Assembly (NCBI GenBank): GCA_937885345.1
Contig: CAKZZH010000133.1
Coordinates: 11,745 to 75,744, forward strand
From: an uncultured Lachnospiraceae bacterium
GTDB taxonomy: Bacteria; Bacillota; Clostridia; Lachnospirales; Lachnospiraceae
Length of the DNA stretch: 64,000 nucleotides
Direction of reading: 5' to 3'
Shown here piece by piece: positions 6,776 to 15,611 of the stretch. The notes under the pieces were generated by a model. It did no database searches, had not been told where the DNA came from, and saw only the letters and a list, made by a program, of their open reading frames with translations. Positions within the stretch are counted from its first letter, which is position 1; every line of letters begins with the position of its first letter. Both the position numbers and the translations under genes were made by a program.

Positions 6776-8524
6776 ATGAAGAGAAACCAGGGTAAGCTGC
6801 AATTAAATATTGACGATTACCGTCTTGGTGTTAATGTGACAGGCGATGTGTACTCATTTGCCGTCTGCGGTGTGGGCGACAAACTCAGGCTCATGCTTTA
6901 TGAGGCAGGGCAGGAACGTCCCCGGTTTGTCTACACGATCACATCCGAGTATAAAATAGGCGATGTGTTTTCTTTTAAGATAGTCGGCGCCGAACTTGAC
7001 GGACTCAGATATCTCTACGAAGACAAAAACGGTATCTTTACGGATCCCTATGCCGCAAGACTTGATAATGTTCCCGAATTCGGAAAACCAAGAAACAATA
7101 TTCCCGGCGTTATCGAGCGCAATGATTATAACTGGCGGGAGGATAGATCGCCCCGGATTCCAAAGAGCGATATGATCATGTACAAACTCCATGTGAGAGG
7201 CTTTACAAGATCTGAGACATCAGCAGTGAAAAATCCCGGAACTTTTGCGGCTGTAACCGCGAAGATCCCGTATTTTACGAAACTGGGGATCAATGTTATT
7301 GAGCTTATGCCGGCATATGAGTTTAACGAGGGCTCATCTGTGCCGAATTATTGGGGATATACGAAGGATGCATTTTACCTTGCGCCCAAGGCTGCATATT
7401 CTGCAAGCTATCTGGACGGCGACGGTGATTATACGGTCGAATTCAAAGATATGGTCAGAAAGCTCCACAAAGCCGGAATAGAAGTGGTTATGGAGATGTT
7501 CTTTGACGGCGTCAGTGATGCGATGGTTATCGTTAATATCATCAGATTCTGGATGCATAATTATCATATCGACGGTGTGCACCTTATCTGCGACGACCGC
7601 CTCAAAGTAATGATCGCGGGCGACCCTTATATAAGGGACCTTAAACTTATATATACCGACTGGTCGGGCTATGAGGGACGTAATCTCTATGCGTGCAATG
7701 ACGGCTTTAAGGATGTTGTAAGACCTTTTCTTAAGGGTGATGACGGGCAGGTGCCGCTTTATCTTGAAGCGATGAAGAAGAACCCTGCAGGTGTCGGTCA
7801 GATCAATTATATATGCACCAATAACGGATTTACGCTTATGGATCTTGTGAGCTACGATCATAAGCATAATGAGAGTAACGGCGAGAACGGAAGCGACGGA
7901 ACCGACTACAATATGAGCTGGAACTGTGGAGTGGAGGGGCCTACCAAGAAGAGGGCGATCGTAAAACTTCGCAACCGCCAGATGGCAAATGCCATGCTTT
8001 TACTTCTTTTATCGCAGGGAATTCCTCTTATCTATTCGGGCGATGAATTCGGTAATTCGCAGCTTGGCAACAACAATGCATATAATCAGGACAATGAGCT
8101 TGGATATACCGATTGGAACGCGCTTAAGAGAAACCGTGCCTATGCTACGTTCGTAAAGGAACTTATTGCTTTCCGTAAATCCCATAAAATGCTTCATCAG
8201 AAGCTTCAGGCGGTTATGACGGATTATAAATATCACGGAATGCCGGATATGTCATTTCATGGGTTCAGAGCGTGGTATCCGGACAGAGAATTTTACAGTA
8301 AGCAGGCCGGAATACTGCTTTGCGGTAAATATGCCGATGAGGACTGCGATATCTATATTGCGATAAATATGCACTGGGAGGAGCATCTTCTTGCGCTTCC
8401 GAGTGTGGCGGAGAGCAAATGGAAGGTTGCTTTTTCAAGTGACGGAGAGAAGAAGCTTGATATCATAGAAGGTAAGGGCATAAATGTCGGACCGAGAACG
8501 ATGATGGTCCTGTTAAGCGGATAG
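6776..8524 (+). CDS. GH13 (isoamylase/GlgX-like) protein lacking catalytic residues
   Basis: The 582-residue protein follows the GlgX/isoamylase pattern: an N-terminal beta domain (about 1-110, with FTDPYAARLDN), then a barrel with MYKLHVRGFTRS, NYWGYTKDAF, DLVSYDHKHNESNGE and MSWNCGVEGPT. The four GH13 active-site regions are degenerate. Region I reads MEMFFDG instead of DVVFNH. Region II reads IDGVHLIC, with no Arg and no nucleophile Asp. The region III acid/base Glu (LIAEPW) is replaced in LIYTDW. The region IV His-Asp is replaced in TNNGFTLMD. The loop between regions I and II is also short. It is therefore probably a non-hydrolytic glucan-binding or regulatory protein. It is translated 2 bp after the ABC-F gene. 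I recall similar proteins in other Lachnospiraceae but cannot verify this. Confidence 0.75.
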   Translation: MKRNQGKLQLNIDDYRLGVNVTGDVYSFAVCGVGDKLRLMLYEAGQERPRFVYTITSEYKIGDVFSFKIVGAELDGLRYLYEDKNGIFTDPYAARLDNVPEFGKPRNNIPGVIERNDYNWREDRSPRIPKSDMIMYKLHVRGFTRSETSAVKNPGTFAAVTAKIPYFTKLGINVIELMPAYEFNEGSSVPNYWGYTKDAFYLAPKAAYSASYLDGDGDYTVEFKDMVRKLHKAGIEVVMEMFFDGVSDAMVIVNIIRFWMHNYHIDGVHLICDDRLKVMIAGDPYIRDLKLIYTDWSGYEGRNLYACNDGFKDVVRPFLKGDDGQVPLYLEAMKKNPAGVGQINYICTNNGFTLMDLVSYDHKHNESNGENGSDGTDYNMSWNCGVEGPTKKRAIVKLRNRQMANAMLLLLLSQGIPLIYSGDEFGNSQLGNNNAYNQDNELGYTDWNALKRNRAYATFVKELIAFRKSHKMLHQKLQAVMTDYKYHGMPDMSFHGFRAWYPDREFYSKQAGILLCGKYADEDCDIYIAINMHWEEHLLALPSVAESKWKVAFSSDGEKKLDIIEGKGINVGPRTMMVLLSG

Positions 8525-8574
8525 TTTTGCTTTGGCGAGCTTTTGCTTCGTAAAGTCAGCACAGGAAAAAATAG

Positions 8575-8603
8575 TTGAAATATGTTCTGACATATAATAA
8601 AAT
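8575..8603 (+). promoter_or_regulatory. Promoter of efp
   Basis: TTGAAA (8575-8580) and TAAAAT (8598-8603) have an exact 17-base spacer and lie about 36 bases before the efp start. A TATAAT overlaps the spacer end (8593-8598). Confidence 0.65.
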
Positions 8604-8639
8604 GGATGAGAACTTGATTTTTAAGGAGGTATGTTACCT

Positions 8640-9197
8640 ATGGTAGCAGCAGGTGATTTTAGAAATGGCGTAACACTTGAGATCGAAGGTGCTGTATGGC
8701 AGGTTATCGAATTCCAGCATGTTAAGCCGGGCAAGGGCAGCCCGTTCGTAAGAACCAAGCTCAAGAATGTAATGAGCGGCGGTGTTATTGAGAAATCTTT
8801 CAGACCGACCGAGAAATTCCCTCAGGCACATATCGACAAGGCTGATTATCAGTATCTTTATGCTGACGGTGATTTCTATAATTTTATGCATCAGGAGAAC
8901 TATGAGCAGATTCAGCTTACCAAGGACGATGTAGGCGATGCTCTTAAATTCGTAAAAGAGAATGAAGTATGTAAGCTTCTTTCTTATCAGGGTAAGGTAT
9001 TTTCTATTGAGCCTCCTCTTTTTGTAGAGCTCGAGGTTACCGATACAGAGCCCGGATTCAAGGGCGATACCGCAACTGGTGCCAATAAGCCCGCAACCGT
9101 TGAGACAGGTGCGACCATAAGCGTCCCTCTTTTTGTTAATATCGGTGATGTTATCAAGATTGATACAAGGACCGGTGAATATCTTTCAAGAGTATAA
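8640..9197 (+). CDS. efp: Translation elongation factor P
   Basis: This 185-residue protein has the usual EF-P length and three beta-barrel domains. EF-P binds between the ribosomal P and E sites and relieves stalling at consecutive prolines. The domain I loop reads KPGKGSPF; its lysine (Lys32) is the position modified in many bacteria, but no modification enzyme is in the window. The EF-P tail appears as [25 protein letters not shown] sequence. An ATG at 8631 sits only one base after AAGGAGG and cannot be used efficiently, so ATG 8640 with a 10-base spacing is chosen. The gene is monocistronic, with its own promoter and terminator. Confidence 0.96.
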   Translation: MVAAGDFRNGVTLEIEGAVWQVIEFQHVKPGKGSPFVRTKLKNVMSGGVIEKSFRPTEKFPQAHIDKADYQYLYADGDFYNFMHQENYEQIQLTKDDVGDALKFVKENEVCKLLSYQGKVFSIEPPLFVELEVTDTEPGFKGDTATGANKPATVETGATISVPLFVNIGDVIKIDTRTGEYLSRV

Positions 9198-9226
9198 CAG
9201 ACATAATTACAGTTTCTTCATCGTTT

Positions 9227-9265
9227 ATGCTCCTTGCCGTGCGTGAGGAGCATGAATGATTTTTC
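9227..9265 (+). terminator. Terminator of efp
   Basis: ATGCTCCT (9227-9234) pairs perfectly with AGGAGCAT (9246-9253) across an 11-base loop, followed by a T-run at 9261-9265. A second, smaller GC-rich element with seven T's follows at 9265-9296. Confidence 0.7.
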
Positions 9266-9337
9266 CGCACCGGCGGATCTCTTTTTTTCGGTATTTTCCC
9301 TATCTGCCTGCAAGCGTATATTTTATAGGGAATATAT

Positions 9338-10249
9338 ATGCAGTATGATGAATTTCTTGCGCTGGTCAAAGCCGGCGTTTCAGAGCGTTGCCCTAATTCC
9401 GAAGTTGTGATCGATAAAGTGATCAAGAACAATTCCGTAGAACTTGACGGACTGTCGATTCGCAGCGAGGGCAAAAATGTTTTTCCAACCATTTATCTTA
9501 ACAGTTTCTATGAGCAGTCCGAGGCTGGAGTGGGCCTTGAAGAGATCATAGACAGTATTTTGCGCATTAATTCCGGAAACGTACAGACTATCGACATAGA
9601 TGCCGAGGAACTTATGAATCTTGAGAAGGGGCGCGATAATATATATTTTAAAGTGATAAGCACCGAAAGAAACAGGATCCTTCTTGGGATGGTCCCGCAC
9701 AGGGAGATCCTGGATCTGTCCATTGTCTATTATTATAAAATATACGCTGAGGGCATCGGCTCCGGCTCCGTTCTTATCTATAACAGTCATATGAAAAACT
9801 GGGAGATCAGCGAGGATGAGCTCTTTGATATTGCTTATGATAACACCTTAAGAAACGATGATTTCAGGCTTGTGCCGATGAACTTACTGCTTAAGGAACT
9901 TATGAGCGACGGCGATCTTCCTTTTGAACTCGAAGATGCCTGTGATAACAATAAAATGATGCATGTACTTACGACAAATACCGGCGTGTTCGGCGCAGCG
10001 GGTATTGTAAGGGATGATATACTTAAGGACTTTGCCGACGGGCACGGTGCATTTTATGTTATACCTTCAAGTATTCATGACCTTATCCTGCTGCCTGACG
10101 ATCCCTCGTATGAAGTTGAAGCGATTCTTGGCACGATCGCAGAGGTTAATAAGGAACAGGTCGATCCGATGGAGGTGTTGTCGGACAATCTGTATTATTA
10201 TGATCCCATTGAAAGCCCTCATTTAAGTATGGTTAACTGCGCAGTATAG
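9338..10249 (+). CDS. DUF5688 family protein
   Basis: The 303-residue protein resembles the DUF5688 family, which to my knowledge is nearly confined to Lachnospiraceae and relatives and often occurs in several copies per genome. It is predicted soluble and acidic, with no signal peptide or membrane helix. Recognisable family segments are the N-terminal FLALVKAGVSE, the NVFPTIYLNSFYEQ stretch near residue 48, and the C-terminal VIPSSIHDLILLPDD. No enzymatic motif is visible and the function is unknown. It starts at ATG 9338 behind a weak AGGGAAT. It lies between the efp terminator and the gdhA promoter and appears to be a single-gene unit. Confidence 0.75.
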   Translation: MQYDEFLALVKAGVSERCPNSEVVIDKVIKNNSVELDGLSIRSEGKNVFPTIYLNSFYEQSEAGVGLEEIIDSILRINSGNVQTIDIDAEELMNLEKGRDNIYFKVISTERNRILLGMVPHREILDLSIVYYYKIYAEGIGSGSVLIYNSHMKNWEISEDELFDIAYDNTLRNDDFRLVPMNLLLKELMSDGDLPFELEDACDNNKMMHVLTTNTGVFGAAGIVRDDILKDFADGHGAFYVIPSSIHDLILLPDDPSYEVEAILGTIAEVNKEQVDPMEVLSDNLYYYDPIESPHLSMVNCAV

Positions 10250-10273
10250 GGCTTTGTCAACCGTTGATCAAAC

Positions 10274-10291
10274 TTGTGGAAAAATTCACAA
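10274..10291 (+). promoter_or_regulatory. Rex-like operator upstream of gdhA
   Basis: TTGTGGAAAAATTCACAA matches the Rex consensus TTGTGAANNNNTTCACAA except at position 6. It ends nine bases before the gdhA -35 box. Rex senses the NADH/NAD+ ratio in Gram-positive bacteria. The match is by eye only. Confidence 0.45.
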
Positions 10292-10299
10292 AAAAATTA

Positions 10300-10328
10300 T
10301 TGCACAAAAAAGATCAATTACTTATAAT
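10300..10328 (+). promoter_or_regulatory. Promoter of gdhA
   Basis: TTGCAC (10300-10305) and a perfect TATAAT (10323-10328) have a 17-base spacer. This is one of the best promoters in the window, as expected for an abundant enzyme. Confidence 0.75.
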
Positions 10329-10341
10329 ATTTTTCGATTAG

Positions 10342-11730
<1,389 letters not shown>

Positions 11731-11736
11731 GCAGGT

Positions 11737-11753
11737 AGTTTGCGCAGCAAACT
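11737..11753 (+). other. Small perfect hairpin after gdhA
   Basis: AGTTTGC and GCAAACT form a 7-bp stem with a 3-base loop, seven bases after the gdhA stop. There is no T-run, so it may protect the 3' end or be a remnant rather than a terminator. Confidence 0.5.
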
Positions 11754-11778
11754 TTCCGTCTCAGACACTACAATGATC

Positions 11779-11819
11779 ATAATCCCTCCGCCTTTAGGTG
11801 GAGGGATTTATTGATTTTA
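11779..11819 (+). terminator. Terminator of gdhA
   Basis: AATCCCTCC (11781-11789) pairs with GGAGGGATT (11800-11808), reinforced by an inner CC/GG pair, and is followed by TTATTGATTTT. It rules out the upstream GTG 11798 as the start of the next gene. Confidence 0.8.
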
Positions 11820-11839
11820 CGACTCGAAAGCAGGACTTT

Positions 11840-12514
11840 ATGAAAAACGACAACATTCAAACCGTTATATTTGATATGGATGGTACTCTTATAGATACGG
11901 AAGTTATCTACCAGAAATACTGGTATCAGGCTTCGCAGGAACTTGGATACAGTCTTACGAGAGAGGATTTCCTTGAGTTTCGAAGTCTCGGCCACAGCTT
12001 TGCTTATGAACTTATGGAGAAGAAGACCGGGAGGGGCGAGGATTATCAGATCATCAGAAGGCGCCGTAAGGAACTTATGGATCCTCTTATGGAGGATTTG
12101 CCTATTAAGCTCAAAAAGGGCGCATATGACGCACTGAGCAAACTTAAGGACGATCATTTTACGCTGGCGATAGCTACCGCGACGGGAAAAGAGAAGACGG
12201 AAAAGTATCTCGAAAGGGCAGGGATCAGACGTTTTTTTGATGATATTATCTGTGCTGCGATGGTGCAATACGGTAAGCCGGCGCCGGATATTTATTTATA
12301 TGCTTGTGACAGACTCGGTGTCAGTCCGGCAAATACCTATGCGGTTGAGGATGCTCCGAACGGTGTGAAGTCGGCATACGCGGCCGGATGCAATACAATA
12401 ATGGTGCCTGATATGACCGAGCCCGACAAGGCGATTTTACCTCTTCTGACTTACAAAGGCACCGATTTAACGGATGTTGCGGCGTTTATTGTTGCAAATT
12501 CAATACAAATGTAG
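11840..12514 (+). CDS. HAD-superfamily phosphatase (beta-phosphoglucomutase-like)
   Basis: This 224-residue HAD hydrolase of subclass I has motif 1 DMDGTLIDTE at residues 13-22, with both aspartates. Motif 2 is the Thr in ATATGKEKT near residue 114. Motif 3 is the lysine in GKPAPDIY, and motif 4 is AVEDAPNGVKSA. A helical cap lies between motifs 1 and 2 (about residues 25-90). These enzymes dephosphorylate small sugar phosphates or isomerise beta-glucose 1-phosphate; the exact substrate cannot be assigned. The ATG at 11840 has AGGA five bases upstream. A longer in-frame GTG at 11798 falls inside the gdhA terminator stem and is rejected. Confidence 0.88.
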   Translation: MKNDNIQTVIFDMDGTLIDTEVIYQKYWYQASQELGYSLTREDFLEFRSLGHSFAYELMEKKTGRGEDYQIIRRRRKELMDPLMEDLPIKLKKGAYDALSKLKDDHFTLAIATATGKEKTEKYLERAGIRRFFDDIICAAMVQYGKPAPDIYLYACDRLGVSPANTYAVEDAPNGVKSAYAAGCNTIMVPDMTEPDKAILPLLTYKGTDLTDVAAFIVANSIQM

Positions 12515-12520
12515 TATTAT
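12492..12520 (+). promoter_or_regulatory. Promoter of the receiver/EAL operon
   Basis: TTGCAA (12492-12497) and TATTAT (12515-12520) are 17 bases apart. The -35 box lies inside the end of the HAD gene, about 39 bases before the receiver start. Confidence 0.55.
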
Positions 12521-12558
12521 TAAGTAGTTGTAGATTGTGATGAAACTTTGGGGGTTGT

Positions 12559-13329
12559 ATGAGTCATAATATTTTATTCTTTGGAAATAATACCGATGTA
12601 TATGATGCCCTGGTAAAGCTTGGCCCGGACTACAATATAACTGCATATAATCCTGATATGACAGAGCTTACCCGTAATATGTTATGTGTCAGTTCGTGCG
12701 CCGTTGTATACGGCATGAGGAACGAACTGAGAGATTTCTATGATATAATAACCGATTTGAAGGAACGTATGCGGATCAATTCCATTCCTCTTATTGTGGC
12801 CGGAACGCCCGAGGATGTCGAAGATTTTGAACTCATAAGCGATCGCTTTCCTTCACTGAAGGTTGAGTGGCCTATAGATCAGTCAACATTTAAAAGTATG
12901 GTTGACGGTATTATCAATGAACATCATTCTTTGACTGACGCCTCGTCGCACGGGGCGACTGAGAACAGCCGTAAGAGAGTTCTTGTAATAGATGATGATA
13001 CGATGCTTCTAATGATGATGAGAGAAATGCTTAGGGATAAGTATGATGTTGCAACCGCACCGAGCGGTAGGATCGCTTACAAATTCCTTTCCAATAAGAA
13101 CGCTGATATTATTTTACTTGATTATGAGATGCCGGAGGAGAACGGACCGGAGGTTATGGATAAGCTCAGACTTAATCCCAAGACCGCGGATATTCCGATT
13201 GTCTTCCTTTCAGGAGTAACGGATGCACACAAAATAGCTAACATCAATTCCAAGAGGCCTCAGGGTTTCATCCCCAAGCCTGTGGACAGGATGAAGCTGA
13301 TTGATACGATCGACAGACTTATTGTTTGA
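12559..13329 (+). CDS. Response-regulator protein with pseudo-receiver plus receiver
   Basis: The C-terminal half of this 256-residue protein (about 137-255) is a complete receiver domain. The acidic pocket is in VLVIDDDT, the phospho-acceptor Asp188 in LLDYEMP, the conserved Ser in FLSG, and the lysine in IPKP. The N-terminal half (about 1-125) also looks like an alpha/beta receiver fold (HNILFFGNN at the start) but has no acidic pocket or acceptor Asp. It is probably a pseudo-receiver used for dimerisation or partner binding. There is no DNA-binding output. The next gene encodes a c-di-GMP phosphodiesterase reading from the same unit. The receiver may control it or relay to it; that is inference. 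No histidine kinase is nearby. The GGGGG ribosome-binding site supports ATG 12559. Confidence 0.85.
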   Translation: MSHNILFFGNNTDVYDALVKLGPDYNITAYNPDMTELTRNMLCVSSCAVVYGMRNELRDFYDIITDLKERMRINSIPLIVAGTPEDVEDFELISDRFPSLKVEWPIDQSTFKSMVDGIINEHHSLTDASSHGATENSRKRVLVIDDDTMLLMMMREMLRDKYDVATAPSGRIAYKFLSNKNADIILLDYEMPEENGPEVMDKLRLNPKTADIPIVFLSGVTDAHKIANINSKRPQGFIPKPVDRMKLIDTIDRLIV

Positions 13330-13352
13330 TCCGTATTTATGCCGGTGGTAGT

Positions 13353-15251
13353 ATGGAGTGGAATTTTGATTTTGACATATGTGCAGTAGCGATGATGGCG
13401 GTACTCGTGCTTTATTTTCTCAGAAAGCATGATGTTCCTCTTAGAAGAAATCGCATTTTTTTTGCATGCGTGGTTTCTTCGATTTCTGTTGCTTTATTAG
13501 ACATAGTGGCTTCTGTTATGTCTTCTTATCATGACAGGTTTCCTGTTTGGTCATTATATTTGATCAATATGCTTTATTATCTGGCAAAAGCATTAAGCCC
13601 CGTTATTTTTTACCATTATTGCCATGCTCTTACAAACAAACTCGACAAGTTTGCAAGCATAAGGATCATTACTTCCACGATTCCTTTGGCGGCTACTTTT
13701 GTTGTTGTCCTTAGTGCGCCTATGAATCATTATCTCTTCTCGATAGGAGAGACTGGATTTATATACGGTCCGGGAAGATGGGTCCTGTTTGCGGAAATGA
13801 TGATTTATTTTGCGTTATCCTGCGGGCATATTCTGATGTACCGTAAAGTACTTAAGAGAGTCAGCATCTATTCGGTAATGCTGTATCTTCTCTTCGCATT
13901 TGCCGGACATGTGGCACAGATCTATTTCAAATATTCCCAGATGTCTTCTTTCGGTGTATCGATAGGACTTATGATTCTGTTCATATCTTTTCAGAATCCC
14001 AATTATTTCATAGATAAGAAGACTACGTTGTTTTCTGCCGAAGGCTTTATAGAATATTATAAAGAGCAGCTTTTTCTGGGCAGAAAAGTTTCTGTTGTTA
14101 CCCTGTCGATAAATGAATATAAGAGTATATTAAATCTCAGAGGCGCCGAATTTATCGGGAATATTTTGGAACAGTTCTCTGTTTTTTTGAGAGTCAACTT
14201 CAAAAGAGGAACATTTTTTTATTTTCATAACGGCAGGATTTTTGTGATAGGATGGGATGATGAGAATCTTGATGAAGCATTCCGCCTGATCAATAAAAGA
14301 TGCGCCGAAGGCTTTTCCAACAGGTGGGGAGAAACGCATTTTACTATGTCATATATTGTTGTACCTGCTGATATAGGTGTTTCGAATATCGACGAACTCA
14401 ATAATCTGCTTCTGGTTGCGGACAGGGACAGAATGAATAATGACGGAGTCCTTATTGTGGGGCAGGAGCAGCTTGAAAGTTCCAGACATGAGTATGAGAT
14501 TGAGAGAGCACTCAAACGGGCGATTATGGGCGAGGGTCTTGAAGTATATTATCAGCCGATCTATTCGACCGAGAAAAAGAAAATTGTTTCTGCTGAGGCA
14601 CTTGTGCGAATACATGATGATAAGCTCGGGGTCATATATCCGGATGATTTTATATGGAGAGCTGAGAGGGACGGAAGTATTGTAAAACTTGGTGAAATGG
14701 TCTTTGAGGAGACTTGCCGTTTTATAAGCGAGAACGATCTGGATGCACTCGGGCTTGATTATATAGAGATTAACCTGTCTCCGATTCAGTGCGTGAGAGA
14801 GAAACTTGCAAATGAATTTATTGAGATCGTAAACAGATACGGCGTAAGGCCGGGACAGATCAACCTTGAGATAACGGAGAGTTCAACCTCGGATTATTCC
14901 ATGGTTCGCGAGAATATGGATAAGCTTCGTGAAGCCGGAATGAGCCTCTCGCTTGATGATTACGGTACGGGATATTCCAATCTTATCAATGTTCTTAATC
15001 TGCCGCTGCAGATCATTAAGATTGACAAGTCGATTCTTTGGGCATATTTCAGAGAAGGAAACGAGATATTGCTTCAGGTTATCAAAACCTTTAGATATCG
15101 TGATTTCAAGATTGTCGTTGAGGGCGTTGAGGATGAAAAGATGGTTCGGGAACTCGAAGAACTTGGCGTCGAGTATCAGCAGGGCTATTATTTTTCAAAG
15201 CCTGTTCCTAAGGACAAATTCCTGACATTCCTTAAGGGATTCAAGGCATAG
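13353..15251 (+). CDS. Membrane c-di-GMP phosphodiesterase (7TM + degenerate GGDEF + EAL)
   Basis: The 632-residue protein has about seven membrane helices in its first 220 residues. A GGDEF-fold region (about 230-375) follows in which the GGDEF motif is absent, and then a C-terminal EAL domain (about 390-630). The EAL domain keeps its metal and catalytic residues: EAL at about 415, Asn in EINLSP, Glu in LEITES, the paired Asp in SLDDYGTGYSN (535-536), Lys in IKIDKS, Glu in VVEGVE and Gln in YQQGYYFSKP. It should therefore hydrolyse c-di-GMP to pGpG, with the dead GGDEF domain as a possible GTP sensor. ATG 13353 has GGTGG upstream; the longer TTG frame at 13326 overlaps the preceding gene and is less likely. 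A terminator follows. Confidence 0.9.
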   Translation: MEWNFDFDICAVAMMAVLVLYFLRKHDVPLRRNRIFFACVVSSISVALLDIVASVMSSYHDRFPVWSLYLINMLYYLAKALSPVIFYHYCHALTNKLDKFASIRIITSTIPLAATFVVVLSAPMNHYLFSIGETGFIYGPGRWVLFAEMMIYFALSCGHILMYRKVLKRVSIYSVMLYLLFAFAGHVAQIYFKYSQMSSFGVSIGLMILFISFQNPNYFIDKKTTLFSAEGFIEYYKEQLFLGRKVSVVTLSINEYKSILNLRGAEFIGNILEQFSVFLRVNFKRGTFFYFHNGRIFVIGWDDENLDEAFRLINKRCAEGFSNRWGETHFTMSYIVVPADIGVSNIDELNNLLLVADRDRMNNDGVLIVGQEQLESSRHEYEIERALKRAIMGEGLEVYYQPIYSTEKKKIVSAEALVRIHDDKLGVIYPDDFIWRAERDGSIVKLGEMVFEETCRFISENDLDALGLDYIEINLSPIQCVREKLANEFIEIVNRYGVRPGQINLEITESSTSDYSMVRENMDKLREAGMSLSLDDYGTGYSNLINVLNLPLQIIKIDKSILWAYFREGNEILLQVIKTFRYRDFKIVVEGVEDEKMVRELEELGVEYQQGYYFSKPVPKDKFLTFLKGFKA

Positions 15252-15298
15252 AGGCGTTTGCTGACATGATCTGCGGTGATTTATATTTGATATTGACA
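15252..15298. other. Short spacer after the EAL gene
   Basis: This is the first part of the 360-bp gene-free stretch (15252-15611) between the EAL gene and the mannanase. The remainder holds a terminator, inverted repeats, a promoter and a repeat-bearing leader, each listed separately. I see nothing in this part. Confidence 0.7.
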
Positions 15299-15338
15299 TA
15301 GCATAAAATCTTTTTGAGAGGGTTTTATGCTATTTTAT
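15299..15338 (+). terminator. Terminator of the EAL gene
   Basis: TAGCATAAAA (15299-15308) pairs perfectly with TTTTATGCTA (15323-15332), followed by TTTTATTT. It separates the EAL unit from the mannan locus. Confidence 0.8.
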
Positions 15339-15479
15339 TTGCGCAACTAACGCGTTTTCCTTTTTAGCTAAAAAACTAAAATATTTTACCTAAAAGTTGC
15401 TAACCCTTATGAATTGGGCAACTGTAGCTAGAATACGAACTGCGCAACAATTTTTTTGTAAAAAAATCACAAAAAAGGC
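15339..15479. promoter_or_regulatory. Repeat-rich regulatory region upstream of mannan locus
   Basis: The motif GCAACT occurs at 15343-15348 and 15418-15423, inverted (AGTTGC) at 15395-15400, and as GCAAC at 15444-15448. A 12-bp palindrome TTTTAGCTAAAA lies at 15362-15373, and an imperfect TTGTAAAAAAATCACAA directly before the promoter (15457-15473). These are plausible sites for a LacI/AraC/GntR-type mannan regulator and a redox or global regulator. No regulator gene is present in the window. Confidence 0.45.
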
Positions 15480-15508
15480 TTGTTAATTCGGCAAAAATAT
15501 ATTAAAAT
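15480..15508 (+). promoter_or_regulatory. Promoter of the mannan-utilisation locus
   Basis: TTGTTA (15480-15485) and TAAAAT (15503-15508) have a 17-base spacer. The predicted start near 15515 gives a leader of about 95 bases before the mannanase. Confidence 0.6.
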
Positions 15509-15533
15509 TTAACTCGTGGAAAGAAGATAATTT

Positions 15534-15583
15534 TTAGTTAATTTGTTTTTTAGTTAACAATCTTTACTGATTAATTTAACTAA
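15534..15583 (+). repeat. TTAGTTAA repeats in the mannanase leader
   Basis: TTAGTTAA occurs at 15534-15541 and 15550-15557, 16 bases apart, and inverted (TTAACTAA) at 15576-15583. They lie downstream of the promoter, so they could be roadblock operators or form an RNA hairpin (second copy with the inverted copy). Confidence 0.6.
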
Positions 15584-15611
15584 TCATGATAAAAACATTT
15601 GAGGGACACAT

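Noticed and set aside
11798..11839. Longer N-terminus for the HAD phosphatase from GTG 11798
   Set aside because: The extension is encoded by the gdhA terminator stem; ATG 11840 has its own ribosome-binding site.
15457..15473. Second Rex site upstream of the mannanase
   Set aside because: TTGTAAAAAAATCACAA is 17 rather than 18 bases long and poorly symmetric; kept only as part of the regulatory-region description.
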